NCBI RefSeq assembly: GCF_902686445.1
Contig: NC_062227.1
Span: forward strand, 16,964,178 to 17,028,177
DNA: 64,000 bases
Source of the DNA: Sciurus carolinensis
Lineage: Eukaryota > Chordata > Mammalia > Rodentia > Sciuridae
Direction: 5' to 3'
The stretch's first letter is position 1. Every line of letters starts with the position of its first letter. The position numbers were made by a program, and so were the translations under genes. This document shows positions 49,832 through 63,000 of this stretch, in pieces. The notes under the pieces are model-generated. The model had not been told where the DNA came from. It made no database searches and worked only from the letters and a program-made list of their open reading frames with translations.

Positions 49832-50483
49832 ATTTGTCAGAAGTCAGTGGGACTCTGAGATATTGCCAATTTACTCTTTGGCTTATAGTGTCCTTGTGGA
49901 TTTCCAGTATATCACCTCCCAGCCTTCAGTAGCCTGAAGTCTTGGAGGAACTTGATAATGCAGTGCTTCTGAAGAAAGCTGCCCCTAGCCTGCTACTGTT
50001 TGCAGGGCTGGGGGCTGGCTCTGAGCGAAAAGGCTCGCACTGAGCGGTGTGTTCCAAGAAGCTGACTGTGGAAGGAGCCTGCCTCCAGCGGGAGCAGGGC
50101 TGCCTGGAGAAGTCTCTGGTTGCCCTGCCCTGGTCCCAGAAGCCACCTGTGGGCAAGGACCTGCTGCTGAGTCTGGGACTTGGAGCTGGCTCTGTGCAGA
50201 AAGGCTCTCACTGGGCGGCCTGCTCCGATAAGCTGACTGTGGAAGGAGCCTGCCGCCAGAGGGAGCATGGCTGCCTGGGGAAGGCTCTAGCTGCCCTGCC
50301 CTGTTCTGAGAAGCCGCCCCTGTCTAGGCCTGCTACCCGGGCCAAGCTTCACCCTGTTTGAGAGACTCACCCCAGGCCTCTATGTTAGTCCGAGTCTCTC
50401 ATTGCCTCCCCTTACTGAATCCTGGGTTCTGGAGCAACAGGAGATGCAGCAGTCACCCTCTAGTCCACCATCTTGGATCCCCT
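49832..50483 (-). promoter_or_regulatory. LINE-1 C 5'UTR with 171-bp monomers
   Basis: GC-rich. The words aagctgactgtggaaggagc recur at 50059 and 50230, giving a 171-bp period over about two copies. The monomer shows no resemblance by eye to the 138-bp monomer of element B. A YY1-type box (ccaccatcttgg on plus, about 50465-50476) marks the 5' end. Confidence 0.82.
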
Positions 50484-50493
50484 CAGACTTCTT
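50484..50493. repeat. Target-site duplication of LINE-1 C, right copy
   Basis: cagacttctt; array sequence resumes here with atagataggtttgctgc. Confidence 0.6.
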
Positions 50494-50851
50494 ATAGATA
50501 GGTTTGCTGCAATTCTTCTGAAGCTTCAGTACAGTGAGATTAAATGCATAAGATCATATCTATTCAATGCTCATACACTTCCTTTCAAAATCCTTCTGTA
50601 TTCATTTTGACACTTTTTAGAGAAATGCCTTTTTTGGTTACCAGTCCTCTTGTGACATGAAAGCAAAAGAGACAAGACCTCCAATTTTCAATGTGGAAGC
50701 GGTTGGCTTATGGAATGTTGGGTTTGAAGGACCAGAGGTTCCATGCTCTGGTGGGGGAATGCAGAGCTTTTTTTTTGCCCAAGGTGTGTCTAGGTCTTGG
50801 GCATTATGGGTTTAAATGAGTGATGTCCCTGAAATCCTGGCTGTGCTGCAG

Positions 50852-50981
50852 ATACCACCTGATGTCACAGAAAGGCAGAATGACAGCACAAGGTATCACA
50901 GTTCCCATGGAAACCAGAGATACTTCAGGTTCTGACCACTTCTGACCAAGATTTCAGACAACAGCCACCTTAGCTGTGATG
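50852..50981 (+). ncRNA. Candidate repeated noncoding exon, copy 9
   Basis: 130 bp between ctgtgctgcag and gtaataag. It starts about 370 bp after the 5' end of LINE-1 C. The CTCF position downstream (51167-51181) has one core substitution. Confidence 0.38.
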
Positions 50982-51166
50982 GTAATAAGGGAGAAGAAGG
51001 GAGTGCAGGGTCTGCTTTATTCAGAAATTCCTATGCCAAAATCTTCACCCAGAAGAAGGGAACTTGAGTGTGTTGGGGCTGCAGGCCCGTGGGCCTTTGA
51101 AAGATCGAGGTCCTCCCAGGTCAAAGGCTCACCCTGAAACCAAACAGCCTGCTGTACCCTCCAGGC

Positions 51167-51181
51167 CCTCTAGGTGTCGCT
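51167..51181 (+). promoter_or_regulatory. CTCF-type core, weakened
   Basis: Reads cctctaggtgtcgct. The central GGTGG has become GGTGT, a change at a normally invariant G. Confidence 0.3.
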
Positions 51182-54100
51182 GTCCTTGTTTAACCTCAAC
51201 TGGTCTCCTGGAGCTTGAAAATATGGATACTGTGGCAGGTAATTATCCACCAACAAATCTAGTGCACCAGGAGGGACAGAGGGGTGCCCTAATGGGCATG
51301 GATCACCAAAGTTAGTGCCATTCACAACTGGCAAAGCCCTCTAAACCCACTCTTCCCTGTCTGGGCTCACCCAGAATTTGATGAGTCAAGAAACTGTCCC
51401 AGGGCTCTAACAGCCTCAAGAAATGATGGCTGTCCACAGCTCAGGAAAGATGTGTATGCAGGGAAGACCTGTGTGTTAGGTGATGATTGAATTGAGAAAC
51501 ATCACAGCAGCTCTGGTGGGATGTCACAGCTTTCATAGATTGCCCAAACTGGAGACAGCTGAATCTAGGAAGTTTGTCTATTTAGTAGAATTGGGTGGCT
51601 GCTCTGATCCCTAATGAGAAGAAAACAGAGTCTATCATTCACCAAGTACAATGGATGCCTGGAAGGGTATAGCATGTGAGGAGAGATGTTCTGTGCTAAC
51701 TCCACATTCCAGGCCCCACCTACTTTGCTGCAGCCTTACAACATGTCTCCACACAGAAATTACCTAGGTATCAGTTTCCAAGGGAGCTTCAATTACATTA
51801 ATATGCAGAAGAATCTGGCCAATCTAAATTAACATAAGGGTTGATTCCCTTGACATGACTACTATCTGTTTGACACAAGACTCAGTGGGACAATTCCAAG
51901 TGTCTTTTTACCAATCCCTGGAGGATGCAGACTGCAGACAAGTGTCCCAGATATTGACACCACTATACTCCAAGAAAGTGAAACTGATGGATGAAACTAG
52001 TGCCAGATTATGGCATGATGAGCACAGTTTTATACTGCATAATACCACATTTGAACATGCATCACACTGAAAGAGAGGAATGTTTCAAAGTTTCAAAAAT
52101 GAGAATTGAAAAAGAATGAGGAGTGAACTCTTTCTGGTGGTAAAAGAAGATGGGTTTTGGAGACGAGAACCAAGAGACAAAAAATAATGTCCTTGATAAT
52201 AGTGTCCCAAAATTCTAAGGATATTCCTTCAGCTTCAAAAACTACTAATACAGTGAGAATTTATAGGGATATCATAGTGTGAGCAATGAACGTTAGTGAC
52301 AATTATTCAAATTGGAAAGGACATAAATGCCCTTGGAAATTCTTGACCCTCTCTTGTTTCTTCTGAGGAGGAGCTGATTACATACATGCTGGAGAAGCTG
52401 ATCCTAAATTACTTCCATAAGTCAAAATACATTCTTTTCCTTCGTATATGCTTACACCCATCCATACTTCCCACATAACTAATATCTCTGATTTCATTCT
52501 TTGAAAGTGGTATCTTTCAATTAGCATTTCTTCAGTCATTTCTTAACCTACAACGCAAAATCAAATAATTCTTAGAATCACGGTTAAAATGAGTACACTA
52601 TATTCTTCACCCAATTCGACACAACATATCTTAAGTACGTGTATCAAAATGAGAACAGTCTTTAAACTGTTTCATTATTAATGATACCAGACCTCTAATG
52701 ATACAGGGGTAAAGGTTTTAAAGAAATACTTGACCTCAGGAATATCAGAAGATAAGGTATTTTTTTCAACCTCAACTGATTCACTTTTTAAAAATATCTT
52801 CTTGATGCCAAGCATATAAGAATGAGAGAATGAAAGGCCAAGGTCTTTTGTCTTCCACTATCAGTGTTCCATTTGAAATTGAGATTGACTTGGAAAACTC
52901 CAGAGTGTACTAGTCCACTTCATTTGCCTAGAGTCTGGGAGAGTATCAGGAAAACCACTACTTTGCAAGGACTACTGAGGTTAACATATTGAGTTTCAAG
53001 CTATAGAACCCAGGTGAGAATTTTATTCTACAAGAACTTGTTGAGAAAATACCTCCATGAGCATATTCCTAAGAGTGATATAACCTATCAATTCCTGAGA
53101 GATTCCAATCACCAGGAAAAACTAATTTCCCAAAATCCAGGTCACTGGGGAAGCACTGCTTACTGCAACTACCACTCCATACTGAAAACTCTCATTGGAA
53201 TGAGCTTCCACTTAAAAATGATACTTTTCCAATTGTGTTGTATGTACTTGAATTGACAGAGAAAAAAATGTTGAGAGACTGCATGTTTGTCATTTTCTGT
53301 GAAGTTCTTTAAAGTAGGTGACTGGATCCACATCCAGTCTTACTCTTTGAAATTTTATCAGGAAAATCACCCTATGTCTAATCCAAACAATTGCTAACAA
53401 TTTTTTAAAATCACTTTGCAAAAAATCCTTCAAGTAAACTTTGATATATATCAGGACACACAGTCCAGTGGTGTATCATGATGAAATATTTGTCCCTGCC
53501 TCTTTTAGCAGGAAAAAGGATTTAGCTGGGAAAGGAGCAGAAAGAAATCCCAGTGATGCATTGAGGCCTGGGGTAGCATAAGAGGCAGGCCTATGTGACA
53601 AAACTTATATGATCAGGTTGTTAATATAAAAGGAGATTTTTGAAATCATTCACACCTGAACCCCAAGTCACTACAATCAAAATCTAGTCATTACTTTCTC
53701 ACCCTTCTTATTCCTACTGGTAATTTCCTTTGAAAAACTAGAAGCAGAAGTTATCTTGGCAAAACGCACAGCACCATGGATTTTCTCAATCTTTTGTCTC
53801 AACTCAGGTATCTGGGAGGTTGTAGATGGTATTTTTCTTAGGCAACACCAGATTCCCTAAAATAGAAAAACCCTAAGCAACTTAGCCAGATCATATGTGT
53901 AAATATAAAAGAAAGAGTAACAGTTGATGGTTCACCAGGTCTGTGATTACAGGAAAAAAAACTGTTGACAGAAAATATATGTATCTCCTCATCGAAATTT
54001 GAAGTTTTCTGTAGATATATTTGCTACACTTCCTCTGAAACTTTCTGCAACAACGCAGGAATCATATCCATGGAACACTCTTACACTTTATTTCAAAATC

Positions 54101-54356
54101 CTCTACTGGTTTTGACCCTCCTTAAAGAAAGCCTTGCTTGGTTTTTAGTGTTTTTGTGACATGAGAGCAAAAGAGGTGGTAGCTCCAATAATGAAACTGG
54201 AAGTGGTTGACATCGGGCATGTTGTGATTGAAGGGTGAGAGTTTTCAGGCTGTGGTGGGAAAATGCAGATTTTCTTACTCTCCAAAGGGTGTTTCTAGGC
54301 CATAGGCATCATAGGTTTCAATGTGTGGATTCCCTGACATCAGCACTGCACCACAG

Positions 54357-54487
54357 ATACCACCTGATGTCACAGAAAAGCAGTATGACTGCAAAAAGGC
54401 ATAATGGTTCCCATGGCAATCAGAGATACTTCAGGTTCTAATTGATTCAGACTAAGATTCAAGACAAGCACCATTTCATCTGTGATG
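54357..54487 (+). ncRNA. Candidate repeated noncoding exon, copy 10
   Basis: 131 bp between gcaccacag and gtaagagg, with a CCTGAC branchpoint candidate upstream. The first two reading frames reach stops within the module, again showing it is not coding. Confidence 0.42.
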
Positions 54488-55899
54488 GTAAGAGGGGAGA
54501 GGAAGAAAGCAAGGGTCCTGCTGTTTTGAAGCAATGCAATGACAACATCTTCACCCAAGAGAAGAGGAGCTGGAGTGTGTTGGGGCAACTGGCATGCAGG
54601 CTTTTGAGAGATCCAGGTCCTTCCATGACAAGTGCTTCCCCTGAATCCTAAGGGCCTGCAGCAGAGTCCACAACTGCTAGCTAGTGCTGTTTCTTTTGAC
54701 AACACCAGGACTCATGGAACTTGATCATCCTGATACTGCTGTGGGCAATTAAACCCAACCAAATCTAGTGGACCATGGAAGGACTGAGTGGTGCCAGAAA
54801 CCTCATGGATCAACCATCTTAGCCTGGTTCACAATCAGCAATGCCTTCTGAACCCTATTTTCTAGGTCTGGACCCACCTAGGATTCTGATGGGTCAGGAA
54901 ACTGGCCCAGGGCTCTAACAGCCTCAAGGAATGATGGCTGTTGACAACTCAGGAAATGGAAGCATGCGGTGCCAAACAGTGGGTTAGGTGATGATCAAAT
55001 TTGGAAATATCACAACAACTCTGGTGGGAGGCCACTCCTTTCCTGGAACGCTCAAATAGGAGACAGCAGACACCTGGGAAGTTTGATGTCTAAGTGATAG
55101 ATTGTAACTGCTCTTATTCCTAATGAGGAAAGGACAGAGTCAATCACTCACAAAGTGTGTTAATTTCTGAAATGGGATACCAAGGGAGGAGTGGTGTTCT
55201 ATGCTTACTCCACATTCCAGGCATGACCTATTTTGCTGCTGCCTTACAACTAGGCTCCACACAAAAATTATCTTGGTGTGAGTTTCCAAATGGTCCTTCA
55301 CTTACCTTTAAATGCAGAAGAATCTGGTCAATCTGTCTTCACATGAGGGTTCATTCACTTGAACTCACTACTGACTGGCACAAGGACCACTGGGACAATG
55401 CCAAAGATCTTTTCACCAGACCCTACAGGATGCATACTGCAGGTCAGTGTCACAGACACTGACACCACCATACTTCAAAGTTGTGAAAAATATTTGCTGG
55501 CAGAAAAAAAACAATGTATTCTCATCCAAATTTCAGACTTCTTATAGATATGTTTGATGCAATTCTTCTGAAGCTTTATTACAGTAACATTTGTTGCAGA
55601 AATCCATATGCATTGAACCCATACACTTCCTTTCAAAATTTTTTTCTATTGGTTTTGACTCTTCTCAGAGAAATGCCTTTCTTGGTTACCAGTGCTCCTG
55701 TGACATTAGGTCAAAATAGGCGAGGGCTCCAATATTCAAACTGGAAGTGACTGGCATTGTGCATGTTGGGATTCAAGTCACAAGTTTCCAGGGTGAGGTG
55801 GGAGAGCACAGGTTTTCTTACACACCAAGGAGTTCTTCTGGGTTTTTGGCATCATGGGTTTCCATGTCTGGCATCCCTAACATCCTGGCTGCATTGCAG
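54357..55899 (+). repeat. Array unit 10, truncated to 1.54 kb
   Basis: Unit sequence proceeds to about 55480 (ccaccatacttcaaag) and then joins gaaaaatatttgctggcag, a segment normally about 2.25 kb downstream. The retained part keeps the exon-like module with intact CAG and GTAAG and a decayed CTCF position at 54674-54688. Confidence 0.85.
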
Positions 55900-56022
55900 A
55901 TACCACCTGATATCACAGAAAGGTGACATGAGAGCAAAATGGCATAGTTTCCCATGGCTACTTGAGATACTTCACATCCTGGCTGATTCAGACCAAGATT
56001 CAAGACTGGTTCATCTGTGATG
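55900..56022 (+). ncRNA. Candidate repeated noncoding exon, copy 11 (short)
   Basis: 123 bp between ctgcattgcag and gtaagtgg. Small deletions shorten the middle and 3' part, and the central box is altered to tttcccatggctac. A strong CTCF-type core follows at 56206-56220. Confidence 0.4.
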
Positions 56023-56205
56023 GTAAGTGGGGAGAGGAAGGGAACAAGGGCCCTGCTGTTTTCAAGTAATGTGAAGACAACATCTTCGCCCAGAATAAGT
56101 GTCAGAGTGTGTTGGGGCAACTGGCCCATGGACTTTTTATAGATTCTATTGCTTCCTGGACAAGGGTTTCCCCTTAATCCTAACGTCCTGTGGTACCGTC
56201 CAGAA

Positions 56206-56220
56206 ATGCTAGATGGCGCT
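56206..56220 (+). promoter_or_regulatory. CTCF-type core, strong
   Basis: Reads atgctagatggcgct. Core positions A-G-A-T-G-G-C-G-C-T fit the CTCF pattern. Lies 184 bp after the donor of exon copy 11. Confidence 0.62.
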
Positions 56221-59200
56221 GTTCTCATTTGGCCACACTGGGCCTAATGGCGCTTTTGCACCCCGACCCTGTTGCAAAATATTAGCCCTACCAAATCTAG
56301 TGTACCAGGGAGGGACTCTGTAGTGCCAGAAAGCTTGTGGATCAACAAACTTAGCCTGGGTCACAATTGGCATTGCCCTCTGAACCCACTTTTCTATGTC
56401 TGGATCCACCTGGGATACTGATCAGTCAGGAAAGAGAACTAGAGCTCTAACAGTCTCAAGAATTGATGACGGTTGAGAGTTCAGGTAAGGGGAGCATGCG
56501 GATCATGCCAGTGGGATAGGTGATGATTGAAGTGGGAAACAACACAGCAACTCTGGTAGGATGCTGTTCCTTTCCTTGAAGGCCCAAACAGGAGTCAGCT
56601 GCACCTAGGAATTTTGACATCTAAGTGGAAGTTGGTAGCTGCTCTGATCCCTAATGAGGAGAGGACAGACTCAATCATTCATCAAGAGTGATGAATATCT
56701 GAAATATGCAAGCAAGGGAGGAGATGTTCTTTGCTCACTCCACATTCCAGCCATAACATACTTTGCTCCTGCCTTGCAACTAGGCTCCAAACAGAAATTA
56801 TCTTGGTATGAGTTTCCAAGGGGTCCATCACTTACCTTTAAATGTAGAACAATCTGGCCAATCTGTTTTCACATGAGCGTTCATTCACTTGAACTCAATA
56901 CTACCTGTTTGGAATAAGGCCATTGGGTAAAACCCAAGGTTCTTTTTAACAGACTCTAGAGGATGTATACTATAGTTCAATGTCACAGATGCAGCCAACA
57001 TCATACTCCAAAGAAGCGAAAATGCTGGATGAAAAAAGTGCCAGATGATGGTATGATGAGAACATATCAGGGTGTATTACCAAATTGGATCATGTATTAC
57101 ACCAAAATAGAGAAATGTTTCAAAGGTTCAAAGTTGAGCATTCTAAAAGGAATGAGGAGAGTACATTTTGGTGGCACTAAATGCACAAGGGTTTTGGAGA
57201 TGAAAACCGAGGTAACTGAAGAGACACAATGAATAATGTTATTATTAGTTTCCCAGAAAATTCCAGGATATTTCTTCAGTTTCATGATCTCTACAAAGAC
57301 AGCAAGAATTAATGGGGATATCATTGAGTTATCAATGAAAATTACTGACAAGTATTAAACTAGCAGAAAACATCAGTGTCCTTGGAAATTCTTGGTCTTA
57401 TTCTGTTTCTTCCAAGGGGAAGCTGATTACAAACATGATGATCTGACATTTTTGGAACCCAATATACCTGGAATGGTTTTCCTTACACCACAGCACCTAC
57501 AGCCAAGTATGTGAACTGAAACAAGTACAAATTGGTAAATGCAAATCTGAAGGTGTGCTCTCAACATAAAAGTGCAGGATGACTGAAAATTAAACAAAAA
57601 TATCTCTGTAAAAGTACACATAGAACACTCAATATTGGCAAAAAGCTGAATTTCAAAGAAAGAAAAATGTAAAAACTGAAAATGTAAAAGGAATTACTGA
57701 GGAGGAGAAGCAGATATAAATTATTATTTCCAAAATTTAAAATCCATTAATTTCCTTTGTAATTATTTATACCCATCCAAAAAGTGCCACATAACTCTGT
57801 CTCTGATTTCATTCTTTCAATGTGATCTCTTTCAAATAGGGGTTCTTCTGTCATTTCTTAACCTACAGAGCACAATCAAATAATTCCCACAACCATGGAA
57901 AGATGAGATCACTACATCCCTCATTGAATTGTATACAACATCTCTTAAGTACTCCCTCAAACTTAGCACAAACTTTAAAATTCTTCATTATTATTGATTT
58001 CAGTCCTCCAATATTGCAGGGAAAGCAAGTTTTATACACATCCTTGGCCTGCTGAATGATATCAGCAAAATGAAATACACGTATTCAGCAGCAATTCATT
58101 CACTTTTTAAAAACATAATATTTTCCCAATGCGAAGCATATCTGAATGAGAGATTTCAGGTCCAAGAGAAGCTGTGTGTTGTCTTCATCTCTCGGTTTTC
58201 CAGGTGACATTGAGGTTGACTTATAAAATGCCCAATTGTTCATTTGCAATGATCCTGGTTATGCACCCAGAAGACCACTGCCTTGGAAAGCAGTGCTTGA
58301 AATTTGTGCTATAAAAATTCAGTGAGATTGTTCTTCAAGAATTTGCTGAGAAAATACCTGCATCACCATATTCATGATAATGATATAACATATCAGATGA
58401 TGAGAGGTGTCTAATCACCAAGAATACCTATTCTTCAGAAATCCAGTTCACTGGTTAGGCACTGCTGACTGCAAACTCTGCTCCAGGCTGATAAATCTCA
58501 TTGGAATGAGCATCTCCTTCAAACTGGTTCTTTTTCAACCATTTTGTATTCACTTGAGTTGACAGAGGACAAAATGTTGAGACACTGCAGGATTGCCATT
58601 ATCTGAAGAGGTTCTTTAATGTAGATGATGGGATCCATTTTCCCTCTGAATCTGTGAAATGCTTTTCACAAAATCCACCCTATGGCTAAACCAAGCAATT
58701 TTTAACAAATTTTTAATTTCACTTTTGCAAATATCCTGCAAGTAACCTTTGATAGGTATCAAGAACCACAGTCTAATGGTGTACCATGAGTGAAAGTTTT
58801 CTCCCTGTCTGTTTAAGGAGGAAATAGGTTTTGACTGAGCAGTGAGCAGAAAGTTTTTGCAGTAATCCTTGATGCCCTGGGGTAGGAAGAGAGGCTAGGC
58901 CTATGTAGGAAACCTTATATGAGCAGGTCATTAATGTAAAAGGAGATGTTTGAGATCATTCACACCTGAATCACAAGCCATTGAAATCACAATCTCCTCA
59001 AATTTTTCTCACTCTTATTACTTCTGGACATTTTATTTGAAAATTCTAAGCATCAGATATATTGGTGAAATTCATAGACCCATTGATGTGTCTGATCTAG
59101 ACTATCAATTCAGTTATGTTGGAGGTTGAGAAAGTTCTTTCTCCTGGGCAAAGCCAGTTTTCCTAAAACAGGGAAAGTCTATGCCACTTTCTAGACCAGA

Positions 59201-59677
59201 ACAGTAAATATAGAAAGGGAAAGGGAAAGCTTGATGGTTCACTGGCTCTGTGATACCAGGAAAAATATTTGCTGGCAGAATCTGAAAATATATATCATCA
59301 TCCAAATTGGAAACTTCTTATAAATATGTTTGCTATAATTATTTTGAAGCTTCAATACAGTGACATTAAATGCATAATATCGTATCCATTGAAAACTCTT
59401 ACATTTCCTTCAAAATCCTTCTGTATTGGTTTTGACCCTTTTTAGAGAAATGATTTGCTTAGTTTCCAGTCTTCTTGTGACTTGAGACCAAAGGAGGTGA
59501 GAGTTCCAATATTCAAAGTGAAAGCAACTGGTTTAGGGCATGTTGGCGCTGAAGGGCAAGAGGTTCCAGGCTCTGGTGGGAGAATGCAGGCTTTTTTTGC
59601 TCCCCAAGGGGTGTTTCTGAGCTTTGGGTATCATGGGTTTTAATGAGTGGAGCCCTGAAATCCTGGCTGCACTACAG

Positions 59678-59808
59678 ATTCCACCTGATTTCACAGTAAG
59701 GTGGCATGACAGCACAATAGCGTCACAGTTCCCATGGCAACCAGAGATACTTGAGGTCCTAGTCACTTCAGACCAAGATTTTATAAAACCTCCAGCTCAG
59801 TTGTGACA
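59678..59808 (+). ncRNA. Candidate repeated noncoding exon, copy 12 (donor lost)
   Basis: 131 bp after ctgcactacag. The donor has changed to acattaag, with no GT at the expected place. The central box gttcccatggcaac at 59728-59741 is intact. Confidence 0.28.
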
Positions 59809-59994
59809 TTAAGAGAGGAGAGGAAGGGAGCAAGGGGCCTGCTGTTTTCAAGAAATGCAATGCCAACATCTTAGCCCAGGAGAAGAGGAGCCTGAGTGTG
59901 TTGGGGCAGATGTCCTGTGGGACTTTGAGAGATCAAGTTCTTTCCAGGTCAAGGGCTCCCACTGAAGTCAGACAGCCTAGAGTACCATCCAGAC

Positions 59995-60009
59995 ACAGTA
60001 AGTGGCATT
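59995..60009 (+). promoter_or_regulatory. CTCF-type core, partial
   Basis: Reads acagtaagtggcatt. The core AAGTGGCA is kept, but flanking positions have drifted. Confidence 0.33.
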
Positions 60010-63000
60010 GTCCTTGTCTGGCCACAAAAATCTCTTGGCACTTAGGAATCCCAATAATTGCAGACAATTAGCCCCCACCAAATACAGTGTACCAGAGAGG
60101 GACTGAGGGGTGACCAAAAGCAGGTGGATCACCCAGCATAGCCCCAGTCACAATAGGCATTATCCTCTGAATTCTGTCCTCTAGGTATGTGCTCATTGGA
60201 CATATTGATGGGCCAGGAAATTGGTCCAGTTTCTAACAGCCTCAAGGAAGGATGAGTGTTGACAGCTCTGGGGAGGGGAGCATGCAGCACGGACAGTTGT
60301 GTTAGGCAATGATTAAATTGGAAAAAACATCCCAGCAACTCTGGTGGGAAGTTGCTTCTTTTTAGATTGACCAAACAGGAGACAGCTGAAATCTAGAAAA
60401 TTTGACTTCCATGTGAAAGTAGGTGGCTGATCTGAAGCCTAATGAGGAGAAAACAGTGTATCATTCACCAGCTATGATGGATGCCTGGAAGGGTCTATTA
60501 AGTGAGGAGAGATATTATGTGCTCACTCCATATCCAGGCCCCATTTACTTTGTTACTGCCTTATGAGTTTTTTCCACACAGAAATTATCTTGGTATGAGT
60601 TTCCAAGAGTCCTTCACTTACCTTTAAATGCAGAAGAATCTTGACAATCTGGCGATATCTAAGGGTTCATTCACTTGACCTGAATACTGACTGTTTGGCC
60701 CAAGGTCCACTAGGACAATTCCAAGGGTCCTTATACCAATATATGGAGGATGAAGATGCAGGCCTGTGTCACAGATATTTACACCACCATACTCCAAAAA
60801 ATGAAACTGATTAATAAAACAAGTGCCAGATTATGGCATGATGAGCACAGTTTAACAGTGAATAATACCACATTTGAACATGCTTTACACTGCAAGAAAG
60901 GTATGTTTCAAAGTTTCAAAGCTGAGCATTCAGAAAGGAATTGGGACAAGATATTTTGATGGCATTAAAAGCAGAGGAGTTTTGGAGAGAGAACCAAGTT
61001 AACTGAACTGAAACTAAAAAAAAAAAAATCAATGTTATTAGTTTCCAAAAAATTCCAGGATATTTCTTCAGCTTCTTAAAAGCTACAAATACAAAAAGAA
61101 GTAACAGGGAGACCATGTGTGAGCACTGGAAATTACTGCCAAGTATTCAACTTGCAAAGGACATCAGTGCCCTTAAAAATTCTTGGCCATATTGGGTTTC
61201 TTCCAAAAAGGACCTGATTGCAGACATGGTGTGTTTTTCATTTTTAGCACCTGACCTATGTGAAATGTCATTCCTTACACCACAGCACCTACACCCTAGT
61301 ATGTAATCTTAAACAAGTTACATATGTAATTGCAACACTGTATGATGACTCTCAAAATAAATAGAGCAGCAAAACATCAGAAAATAAAACAAAAACATCT
61401 CTGCTAGAATACACAAAGAAGACCTATATAGGCAAAAGCTGAAATTCAAAAAGAGAAAATGATGGGAAATTAATATGTAATAGTATTACTGAGCAGGAAA
61501 AGAAGATCCTAAATTATTTCCAAAATTTAAAATCCATTCTCTACCTTTGTAATTGCTTGCACCAATTTATACATGCCCCATAACTAATGTCTCTGATTTC
61601 AATCATTCAATGTGATTTCTTTCAAACAGGGGTTCATCACTCATTTCTTAACCTAAAAAGCAAAATACAATAATTCCCAGAATCATGGTTAATATGAATA
61701 GACCACATCCTTCACCTAATTCTAAACAATATCTCTTATGTACATCCACCAAACTGAGCACAGTCTTTAAAGTGCTTCATTATTAATGGCATGAGACCTC
61801 CAATGATAAAGAGAAAAAAAGTTTTAAAGACATCCTTAGCCTCCTGAATGATATCAGCAGAAGGGAAGATATGTCTTCCACAAAAATTCATTCACTTTTT
61901 GAAAACAATAATATCTTCCCAATGGGAAGCATATAAGAATGAGAAAATTCAGGGCCAAGCAGTTTTGTCTTTTGTCTTAATCTCTTCATATTCCAGTTGT
62001 CATTGAGATTGACTTGAAAAATTCTAGGGTACAGTGGTCTACTTCATATGACAAGAATCGGGGAGAATATCAACAAGACCCATACTTTGCAATGATTACT
62101 GCAGTTGACATTTTGTGTTTCATGCTAATGAAAACTGGTGAGAATTTTGATCTTCATAAAATGTTGGGTAAATAAAACCATGAGCATATTCCTGAGAATA
62201 ATGTAACCTATCCATTTCTGAGGGTTTTCTAATCACCGGGAATAACCAGTTTATGAAATCCAGGTCACTGGGGAAGCACTGCTGACTGCAACCAGTGCTG
62301 CATGCTGAAAATTCTCATTTGAATGAGCTTACCCTTCAAACTTGTACTTTTCCTTCCGTGTTTTATTCACTTCAGTTGACAGAGGACAAAATTTTGAGAC
62401 ACTACATTTTGGCATTATATGAAGAGGCTCTTTAAGGTAGGTGACTGGATCTGTTTCCAGTCTGACTCTGAAAACTTTTCAGAAAAACCATCCTTAGTCT
62501 AAACCAAACAATTGCAAATGAATTTTTAATTTCACCATTGCATAATATCCTGCAAGTAACCTTTGATACCTATCAGTCCAAAAGTGTATCAGGAGTGAAA
62601 GATTTGTTCCTGTCTGTTGAAGGAGAAAATAGGTTGTAACTGAGTAGTGAGCAAAAGGTATCCCAGTGATCCATGGTGGCCTGTGGTAGGAGGAGAGGCA
62701 GGCCTTTGTGGGAACCCTAATATGATCAGGTCATTAATATAAAATGAGATTTTTGAGATCATTCACACCTGAACCACAATCCATTGAAATCACAATCACC
62801 TCATTCCTTTCTCACTCTAATTATTCCTTCTGGATATTTCATTTGAAAAATTCTAAGCAGTAGATATCTTGGCAAAATTCATCACCCCATTGATATGCTG
62901 GATCTAGCCTATCAACAGAGTTATGGGAAAGGATGAGGAAGTTGCTTCTCCTGGGCAAAACCAGTTTCCTTAAAACAGGGAAAGCCTAGACACTTAGATA

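Larger units (their letters stand above)
44641..50483 (-). mobile_element. LINE-1 element C, near full length
   Basis: About 5.8 kb, antisense to the array. The right end begins aggggatccaagatggtgg, a LINE-1 type start, and the left end is a T-rich tail. A short imperfect target duplication (caaacttctt at 44631-44640, cagacttctt at 50484-50493) flanks it. ORF1 is nearly whole except for a frameshift in a homopolymer run. ORF2 is broken in several places. Confidence 0.95.
41226..50851 (+). repeat. Array unit 8, interrupted by LINE-1 C
   Basis: Without the LINE-1 this unit is about 3.78 kb. The break is in the segment caaacttcttatagat that lies shortly before each exon-like module. The CTCF position (41541-41555) has lost bases from its core and reads ctaggtggtct. 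Confidence 0.87.
50852..54356 (+). repeat. Array unit 9, lacking about 0.3 kb
   Basis: A 3.5-kb unit. At about 52392 the text goes from gattacatacatgctgg directly to agaagctgatcctaaatt, skipping the block that normally contains the cacagcacctac segment and the A-rich stretch after it. Confidence 0.83.
55900..59677 (+). repeat. Array unit 11, full length
   Basis: A 3.78-kb unit with a strong CTCF-type core at 56206-56220 and an exon-like module shortened to 123 bp. No protein-coding gene is supported. Confidence 0.85.

Noticed and set aside
49926..50361. ORFs of 60-104 codons on both strands
   Set aside because: They lie in the LINE-1 C 5'UTR monomers and repeat with the 171-bp period.
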